Shown: positions 56,413 to 64,000 of the stretch, piece by piece
Position numbering within the stretch: the stretch's first letter is position 1
Layout: each line of letters opens with the position of its first letter
NCBI GenBank assembly: GCA_022559845.1
Contig: CM040128.1
Coordinates: forward strand, 72,107,247 to 72,171,246
Length of the DNA: 64,000 nucleotides
Reading direction: 5' to 3'
DNA from: Amorphophallus konjac
Lineage: Eukaryota > Streptophyta > Magnoliopsida > Alismatales > Araceae
Program-made: the position numbers and the translations under genes
The notes under the pieces: generated by a model
Databases searched by the model: none
What the model was told of the DNA's origin: nothing
Seen by the model: only the letters and a program-made list of their open reading frames with translations

Positions 56413-57703
56413 ATGAATTTTTCTGTTGATCAAATCTCTATGAATTACCTTCCTATTTTTAATGGTCAGGATTATATTTCTTGGAGAAATGCTATCTGTG
56501 TTTATCTTGGTTTGCATGAGCCTAATGTTTGGAAGGTCATATGTGAAGGTCCATACAAGCTTCCTATTGAACATAACAAATGGGATGATATGCATGTCAA
56601 TAAAAATGCAATGAAATCTTAGAGCATTGAATTTTCTCTTGAATGCAATTGAGTCTAATATACTTTCACAAATTCTCTTGTGTAGGTCGGCAAGAGACCT
56701 TTGGGACGAATTGGCATGGAAGTATGAAGAAGAAGTAATGGATCCATGCTTAATGACTCATGGTGAAGAAATTTCAAATGAGGTAAATTCGAACTCTAAC
56801 TCTGATGAAGACGAAATGTCATTTGAAGAACTTCTTGATGCTTATGAGGAGTTATCGAGTCGATATAAGAAAATCAAATCTGAAAATAAAAATCTGAAAA
56901 AGAAAACTAGTGAGAATGTGCATGCTAGTGTTTCTTGTGAAAAATCCATTGAGTTAGAATCAAAAATTGAAAATCTAAAAAATGATAATGAACTTCTATA
57001 ATCCAAAGTTGAATTGTTTTCAGATGAAATGTCTTGTATGAATGAAGAGCTTAAAATGTTTAGAAAATCTAATACTGCTCTTGAAATTGAAAATGATTCC
57101 AATGATTTGCTTGATCAGAACAAACTCTTGTTGTCTAAGATTTCATTGCTTGAAGAAACTGAAAAATGTCTTAGAAATAAGTTGGATTCCTTATCTGACG
57201 ATGATAAAATGCTTGAAAAGTTTCTTGATTCTGAAATTGATAGCAAGAGCATCATGTTTGAAAATGAGGAACTTAAAAAGAAAAATAGTGCTATGCTAAT
57301 CGAGAATGCTTTGCTTGAAGGTAGATTGAATAGTTTTGATAAAAGTGAAAAAGAAAATGCGTTGTTGAAATCTGAAAATGAAAAGTTGAAACAATTAAAC
57401 AACGCCATGTCTGAAAGACTGCTAGTTCTTGAAAAAGGAAAATCTGTTAATGTCAAATTGCATGAAGATGAATGTGAAAAAGTGCATGTGCTAGAACAAG
57501 AAATTGAGAGCTATAAAATTGCAAATAGAGTATTGAATGAGAGCATTGTTTGCAGTGAACAGGAGATAGCTAGCTATGAATTGCACATTGCATCCCTTGA
57601 ATCTGAAATTATAGACTTAAATACATCATTTTCTAAATTTGTCAAAGGGAAGGAGAACTTAGACAAAATGCTAGGAGAACTTAGACAAAATGCTAGGTGT
57701 TAA
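56413..57703 (+). pseudogene. gag: E5 Gag, N-terminus and coiled coil
   Basis: ATG at 56413. The first 70 codons match the copia Gag N-terminus (FNGQDYISWRNA). One extra T near 56620 shifts the frame; 56627-57001 then reads a Leu-Leu-Asn-Ala-Ile-Glu helix and RDLWDELAWKYEE, but most of the central UBN2-like domain seen in E1 and E2 is absent. A long coiled coil rich in Glu, Lys, Leu, Asn and Ser follows (56820-57000 and, after TAA at 56999, 57006-57703). The coil is about 300 residues, longer than in E1 or E2. It ends with a duplicated DKMLGELRQN-like word and a TAA. Confidence 0.75.
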
Positions 57704-58729
57704 GGTCAACTTTCAAAAATAGGGTTTTGGATATTCTCCAATCAACAAAAAGTCTTTTGAATCAAAACTAAAAACCTCTTTTGTTCATGCTTCTGATATC
57801 CCTAGCACTTCAAAAGCTCCTCCTCCTATTACACAAACAAAAATTTATGAAAAACATTTTGAGAAAAAGAAAAATGTTCACACAAAACCCACCATGGAAA
57901 AATAATTTCAAAAAGTTCAAGGTGGGAGAAAAATGAAATCAAATGTTGAATGTTTCTATTGTGGATTGAATGGACATGTGATGGATGATTGTGTTGTCAT
58001 GAAAGAGGATGACAAACATGCGTGTAAAGATAAACATGTTTTCAAATCAAAAGGAAATATTTCTTGCCTTCATTGTGGTAAGCTAGGCCACAGGATGAAA
58101 AATTATTTTTCAAAATAGAAAAGTGAACAAAATACTTTTAATAGAAAAAGAAATGTTTCTTGTTTCTATTGTCATAAACTTAGGCATGTCATGGATAATT
58201 GCTTCGTGAAACAAAAAGATGATTATTATGCCATGAATGCTAAGTTTGATCTTCAAAGAAAATTCAATGACAAATATACCTTTCGTGCTCAAAGGTTTTC
58301 ATCTAACAAGGAAAAGTTCTTTGGAAAAACTTTTGCTCAAAATGATAAATCATTTGTTAGAACTACTTCTCCTTGTTGCTATCATTGTGGGAAGTATGGG
58401 CATGTTATGAAAGAATGTTGATTTTTAAAAACTAATAATTTCCATACTTCTAGAATGAATGCTAGGTTTAATTTTGTTAGACCTAGATCTTTTGGAAATA
58501 GGAGATGAAAACTTTTGAAAATGCCTTTGCTCTTAAAAGAAAATCCTTTGCTAGAAATGCCATCCCTCAATACTTTTATTGTGGAAACCATTGACATGTC
58601 ATTGAGGATTGCATGATCATGAAGGATGATGATATAGTGGCAATGAAAAAGTCAAAGAAAATATTTGGAAGAGATGCTACTAACATCCAAGGACCTAAGA
58701 AGGCTTGGGTGCCAAGATCCGACAAATGA
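57704..58729 (+). pseudogene. E5 Gag C-terminal part with five zinc knuckles
   Basis: Five segments with the C-2-C-4-H-4-C layout lie at 57951-57992, 58065-58106, 58161-58202, 58377-58418 and 58571-58612. Knuckles 1, 3 and 4 have all four ligands; knuckle 2 has its last Cys changed to Tyr; knuckle 5 has its first Cys changed to Tyr and a TGA before the His. Knuckles 1-4 share one frame with TAG at 58116 and TGA at 58419; knuckle 5 is in another frame. The end (AWVPRSDK, TGA at 58727) has the Trp-Val-Pro word that ends Sirevirus Gag. E1 and E2 have one knuckle each. Confidence 0.8.
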
Positions 58730-60894
58730 GTCGGTTGTTATGAAGGTGTGCGTTGAGGTAAATAAAGAATGAAAGGGGTTCCAATAAAATGGAAGAAGGC
58801 ACACTCATAAGGTAAAACCCCAACTTTACCTTTTCATTATTAAACTTGATGATTTTGATGTTTGGTATGTTATTCTGTTATAGTTTTCATATGATACTTG
58901 AATTGTATTTCCTCACAAGTCATACAAGCCTTCAATGGATGAATTTTTAGTATATCAAATGGTGATATGTGAAATGACAGATCAAGTATGTTAGGAAGCT
59001 ATCACTATGTGTGAGGTGATCTTAGGATCAATGTCCTCCACCTTGTATCAAAATTCAGAAATTAAATTATTTGGCTAATGTTGAAACATGTCTTTTTGAA
59101 TGAAATCAATTTACCTTGATTTGCATGTGCTTTCAATTTGAATCTGAAAATCTTTCTTGTTTTAAGAAGGTAAAATCTCTGAAAATCTATTTTTGAACAA
59201 CTTCTGAAAATAACCAGGTTGCATTGCTTGATTTTGATCATTCTTGCACCCTTGTTCCTGAAGGCCATGTCATGGAGAATGTTTGTTGTTTATCATTTGA
59301 ATGTGAATGCTTTCATGTGCAAATTATCATGATAGTCTGAAAATCAAACTCTTGGATTTTTACTTTTACATATTGCATTGCATTCTTAAGTTGTTATAGG
59401 TTGCATGCATAAAAGTTCATGCATTAGGGGCATTGAAACATTCAAATAAAATCTGAAATTCTACATTCATGGTGCATTCTACATTTGCATTTTGTATGTT
59501 TCCACTGTGTGCTTGCATGTTAATATATGCTATAACCCCTTCCTTGTAAATTCTAAGACCGTACACTCCATTGATAAATAATATTACATCTGAGTCTTAA
59601 CAAGTGTGTTTCTTGTCATACACTCAGGGGAGTAAATATTTGATAAGTGCATCTAGATAGGGGGAGTTGCATTGCTATGTGCTCATAATGTTTTTGATAT
59701 ACATGCTAAATCAAATTCGCACACCTCTTGCACAATATGTGAAAATGAGTGTTAAAGATATGGATATATGAATTTCTTTTCAACACTCTAGAGATATTAA
59801 ACCTGCTGCATGTATGTTGAAGAGGCAGTTGAGGAAAAAGCTGCCTACCTATCTTTGTTAAAGGAATGTGAAATGAAAGGCAGAGCAATGTTTAGTCTCA
59901 TTGAGTAAATTGGGCAAATGTCACCTGAGACGTGATGTGGTTCATTTAAGAAAGGTGTTGTACTAAAGTATCTCTGTTCAAAATGAAGTGAAATGGTTTA
60001 GTATTCTGAGTAACCGGGGAGTCTGGCATGAGCTCCATGTGTCTCCTCGTGTAAAAAGGTATTATTTGAACCTGATCATTCTTAGAAAAATTCTGATTGT
60101 CTTTGTGAAATCAATGAAAAATTTTGATGTGAAAAATATTGAGGTAGAGCGTAGCCTCCAATACGGTGTTCTCAGATTGTAGTGTAGCTTGTATAATCTC
60201 TCGATGTGTTGATCTTAAAATCTGAATATCCATATTGCAACAATCTATTTTCATGTTATTCACTTACACATATAAAAATTTGATTTAATATGTATTCATA
60301 AAATTGATTGATTACATTGGCTTTTACTTCATTCTCCTATATGATTGCACAATCCCCTAGGTGTACACTTGAGCAAACTGGTTTCATTAACTCACCTGCA
60401 CTTTTCGTACACCTATCCTCTCACTATAAATAAATTGGGGGAGCTATATTGCATGTATATATATCTACTTGCTTAGAAGTCAATCATACTTGATCATTCT
60501 ACTTGCATTCTGCATGTTCATATTACCCATAACTTGCATTTCAAACATGTGCAATTAGTTCATGCATATTTGGCATTTAGTGCATTCACACATGCATATT
60601 TGAATTGCATCTTCTTGAACATAGTGTGCATATGGTTCTCTTAATAACCCCGTTGTCCGTCGATTCATTGTCAATGACAAAGGGGGAGAGACTGGCAACT
60701 GTTCCTTGTGCTTCTTTCATGAATATCATATGTTTTTGCTTGACTGTTCTCATTTTGCCATAAGGGGAGTAAGCTTGCTGATTTTGGTTTTGATGCTATC
60801 GTGAACTCCCCATGTTGATCCCCGTTTCTGATTATGTCAAAGGGGAAGAGAACATTAATGCATAACATTTTGTCATCATCAAAATGGGGGAGAT
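58730..60894 (+). other. E5 3' non-coding region
   Basis: 2.2 kb without a gene. Holds the hairpin at 60016-60048, an upstream ACGTGATGTGG...GTATCTCTGT box at about 59931-59980 and several GGGGGAG tracts (about 59660, 60439, 60680, 60885). No pol remnant was seen. Confidence 0.65.
60016..60048 (+). other. 3' non-coding hairpin, E5
   Basis: GGGGAGTC (60016-60023) faces GTCTCCTC (60041-60048): seven of eight positions pair, with one U-U mismatch and one G-U, again with a 17-nt loop (TGGCATGAGCTCCATGT). Confidence 0.6.
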
Positions 60895-63800
60895 TGTTGT
60901 GCATGTGATTTTGATGATTACAAACTGACTTTGTTGTTTGGCCTTGCTTGGCCTTGTGCTTGAATGATACTTCATGTTCACATATGCTTGAATCATACTT
61001 GTTCTCTTGCTATGGAGTCATGTTCTAGAATGAGAATGAATTTGTAAAATAATGCTTCTGAATGCCATCAACATGAATGAGTCTTTTTGCTCATTTGAAT
61101 GCTATCATGCTCACTTGTTTGTAATAGCTTAACTTTCACTTGAATGAGAGTCATGTTCATTTGAATGCAAGTATGCTAATCTTCTTGCATTGCAGGAACG
61201 AGTCTTGATGGACATCAAATGGAACTCAAGAGAATACTTAAATAAGTCATCTTGTTGTCCACCATTCAGAACTTGTGTTAATTCTATCTCCATTCTTCAA
61301 AGAACCATTGGTAAGACTTTGCAATTCACATATCTTCAGTTAAGTGAATTTTGGGTAAGAAAGCTACAATGTGCTGACCCAGAGTACTTGTGCATAGATA
61401 TACATGTGGTTTCATGTACCTTCTTCATGAGTCATTAAGGTTTGAAGATGTATGCTTCATGCATTTTCTATATGAGGTTTTGAGGGTCATACATGTTATT
61501 CAAATGCATGGGTTATGATGTTGATTTTTGGTTGAGACGCCTTGGGCTTTCATTCATATTCTTCTAAGTTGCCAAAGACATGAATGTGGTTCATGCACTT
61601 TCTACTTGAAGCTTTTAAGCTTGTGATTTGCTTGAAATATTCATACAAGACTTCTGAGAGTTGGTTCTATATTGCTCATGCATTGTATGAATGCTTGGTC
61701 TTGTGAGCTACGCACTAAAAGCTTGATTTATTAAATTGATGTGTGAAAGAATTGCATGAATATGGCTCTTATGAAGATGGCTTCAATTAGGTCTCAATCA
61801 ATGAGATTGTGTTCATTGAACACACCTTTCTATTTGAATGACAGTGTCATATCATTCATGAGGTTATTGTGATTTCAATGTATGGATGATTAAAAAGATC
61901 CCTTGTTTATATCAATGCTCCTCGTGATATCAATGCTTCATGAATGTTAGCATTTGTCAACAAGAATGCCATTTGAATGAATGTGTGTTTGAATGTTAGC
62001 ATGTTACAAACTTTCATGAGGCATGAATGTTTGTAATTTGAATGTTGAAAGAAAGCCTTGCAATTGAATGATAATGTAATTGTGGAAACATCTTTATAAA
62101 TATGCATAGCTACATGTGTGTATGAGATCATGGTGATGCATAATGAAAATACATATTTACATATGTTTGCATATGTGTGTGTTTAGGTGTTCGCACTTTG
62201 TCAAATTGAGTTTCATGATATGTAAGCGTATCTTGGCAATGTTATTTGAATGATTGAGCTCCCATATCATTACATATGCCTTAGATGCAATGGAAGATTC
62301 AAAGTTACCCAAATGCCATCGCTCGTGACTTATGTCTTTATGGAAACATTTATTTATGCAATGAGCATTTGGATGGTTGACAAGTTATGGAGGTTCTTTT
62401 GGAAGAATCTAGTTTATGAGCTCTTAACTTTCACACCTGTGGTAACCTGATACTCTTGTGTTTTTGCAGGTCCAAGGATGGTTTTTATACCCTCCCATAT
62501 CAAGTGGATCATGGTAATACACTAACCACCTTGTGTGCTTGAAATGGAGGTAGTTGAGGTTGAGCTTTCATACCTTTGTATTTGGACAATTGAGAGATTC
62601 AATTTCATTACAACAAACACTTGTCATATGGTGGAATGTGTTTTTGTTGGTTGTAAATGGAAAGCCAAACACATGTTTGAATGGGTTGTATGATGCATTT
62701 TTATGTGAACAAGTTGAAATTGTTGATGCTTGATTCATGAACTTTGATTATGATCTAACCGCTTGTTTCATCATGTGTTTCAGGTTAAGAAATCATGTTT
62801 GATCATCATGGGACTTTGGTAACATCTAAACATTTATTTTCCCATGTATTTTTAGTGATTTGATAAGTTTTTGAAACCCATACTGACATGGGTCGACCCC
62901 TGGGGTCCACCCGTGAAGCTTCTGGTTCGGACAGAACCACAATTGTGACCCAGTGTGTAGGGGTCGACCCATGGGGTCGACCCCTGGAAACTGAGTTTCC
63001 ATTTCTTTTCTGCCCGCCCTCTGGTTGTCCAGGGGTCGACCCATGGGGTCGACCCATTCCGGCACGGGATTCTCGGGAGCATCAGAAACCCAATGAAAAC
63101 ATGTCTAAACTTTACCAAACTATCCCCTAATGGTTTCTAATGTTATTAGGGTGTTTCTAACATGTTTTAGGAGGGTTATATGAGTCTTTTATCCAGTTCT
63201 CTATATATATGAATGTGAACTCCGATTTTGAAAAGGAAGAACCGTAATGTGCTATCTTTCTATCTTGTAGGGCAAGGAAAGGGGGAAAAGGAAGAGGAGC
63301 TCTTGCAAGGTGGTTTTCATCTACTTCCATGGAGATTTGGAGCTCGTGATAGAAGAAGAAAAGAAGCGTCTCGAAGAGAGGAACGCGAGGACGCCGAAAT
63401 CGTGGCCATCCGATAACGAGCCAAGAAGAGCCGGAGTCTTTCTTGAAGGGGAAGCTTCATACATGCTTTATCTTCGTTGATTCAGTCTCTAGAGTTTGCT
63501 TGGGGCTCAATGCATCTATTTGTCTTTGCTTCTTAAATTTCTAGAAGGATATTCTGTGTGGGTGTTCGGAGAAAGGGTTCTCCGAGTGATTGGTTGACGC
63601 GTGTGCGTCGTTTTGTGCAGAGCATATCCGCGTGTGTGCTTGGGTATTTTGTGGGGTTTGTTCCCCGTGTGTGATTGGGGGTTTTCTCCTGTGTGATTGT
63701 GTAGGCTTCGTCCTACGTGTGTGTGTTGGAGCTTGGCTCCGTGTGTGTATGGGGTTTTATCCCCGGGCTGTTTTATACAGTAGTGAAGCCTCACCGGTTT

Positions 63801-64000
63801 GGTGAGGGGTGGACGTAGGGAGCCCGTCGTGGTCCCGAACCACCTTAAAAATCCCCGTGCATTGTGGCTTGCATTGTGGTTTGTGTTATGGTGGTTTGAT
63901 TTATCGTTCATATCTATTTATCCATTCGAGTGAGTACGGTGAGATTGAGAGAATCAATTTTATTCTAATTAGTTTAAATTCCTCAATCTTGCTAATTCCG
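60895..64000 (+). mobile_element. E5 3' LTR, cut by the window edge
   Basis: Starts TGTTGTGCATGTG after the polypurine tract GGGGGAGAT. Same features as the 5' LTR: palindromes at 62890, 62961, 62974, 63033 and 63046, TATA at 63202-63210, helix module at 63789-63849. Confidence 0.9.
63789..63849 (+). other. Covarying helix module (copy 8 of 8)
   Basis: CCTCACC/GGTGAGG, GGTGG/CCACC, and an inner stem GGGA-CC/GG-TCCC that is fully paired apart from one bulged G. Confidence 0.7.

Larger units (their letters stand above)
53141..64000 (+). mobile_element. E5: gag-only Sirevirus-like element, right end beyond the window
   Basis: 5' LTR 53141-56339 (3.2 kb), primer site TGGTATCAGAG at 56342-56352, gag 56413-58729, a 2.2 kb 3' non-coding region, polypurine tract 60881-60894 and 3' LTR from 60895, of which 3106 bases are in the window; about 98 more are expected. 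The left flank is TTAAC (53136-53140); the matching duplication must lie about 100 bases past the window end. No protease, integrase, RT or RNase H. The LTR start TGTTGTGCATGTG, the purine tracts and the helix module place it with Sireviruses. LTRs are very similar (about 1-2% by eye). Confidence 0.85.

Overview
This 64 kb window is plant nuclear DNA made almost entirely of nested LTR retrotransposons. I found no host housekeeping gene, rRNA, tRNA or CRISPR array. Evidence for a plant: Sirevirus-type Ty1/copia elements with tRNA-iMet primer sites and runs of polypurine tracts; a Tat/Ogre-like Ty3/gypsy element with a second (archaeal-type) RNase H and a G-patch; a chromodomain Ty3/gypsy element; and a plant mobile domain (PMD) gene. 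A large, repeat-rich angiosperm genome is likely; the species cannot be read from this window.

The oldest layer is Tat/Ogre-like gypsy DNA. Copy A (about 1738-9836) runs from an LTR remnant through gag, protease, G-patch, reverse transcriptase and both RNase H domains, then is joined to a second partial copy B that starts again inside gag (9837-12141) and resumes at 51357-53140. An LTR of a Sirevirus-like element (1-1737) abuts copy A on the left.

Copy B was hit by Sirevirus E1 (12142-51356, target duplication GATTT). E1 was then hit by E2 in its 5' LTR (12893-28088, duplication ACTGT), by E4 in its gag (29188-41302, duplication CGCAA) and by an element that left a solo LTR (42654-44354, duplication GCTTA/GCTTC). 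E2's 5' LTR was in turn hit by E3 (14525-21207, minus strand, duplication ACAGG). Copy B was also hit by E5 (53141 to beyond the window). By-eye LTR comparison on samples gives roughly 4% divergence for E1 and E4, 2.4% for E2, 1-2% for E5 and 0.5% for E3, which fits the nesting order.

Most inserted elements are non-autonomous. E2 lost everything between protease and the RNase H tail. E3 keeps one unbroken 745-codon frame with a protease-like segment, an integrase C-terminus and a chromodomain, but no RT. E4 has a gag only, plus an antisense, intron-containing PMD gene with its own TATA box and poly(A) signal. E5 has a gag with five zinc knuckles and no pol. Only E1 carries a recognisable full copia gag-pol, and it is riddled with stops.

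The most interesting unexplained signals are two RNA-like structures supported by compensatory changes between Sirevirus families here: a multi-helix module near the 3' end of all eight Sirevirus-type LTRs, and a hairpin with a constant 17-nt loop in the 3' non-coding region of E1, E2 (twice) and E5. The antisense PMD gene riding in E4 is the third.
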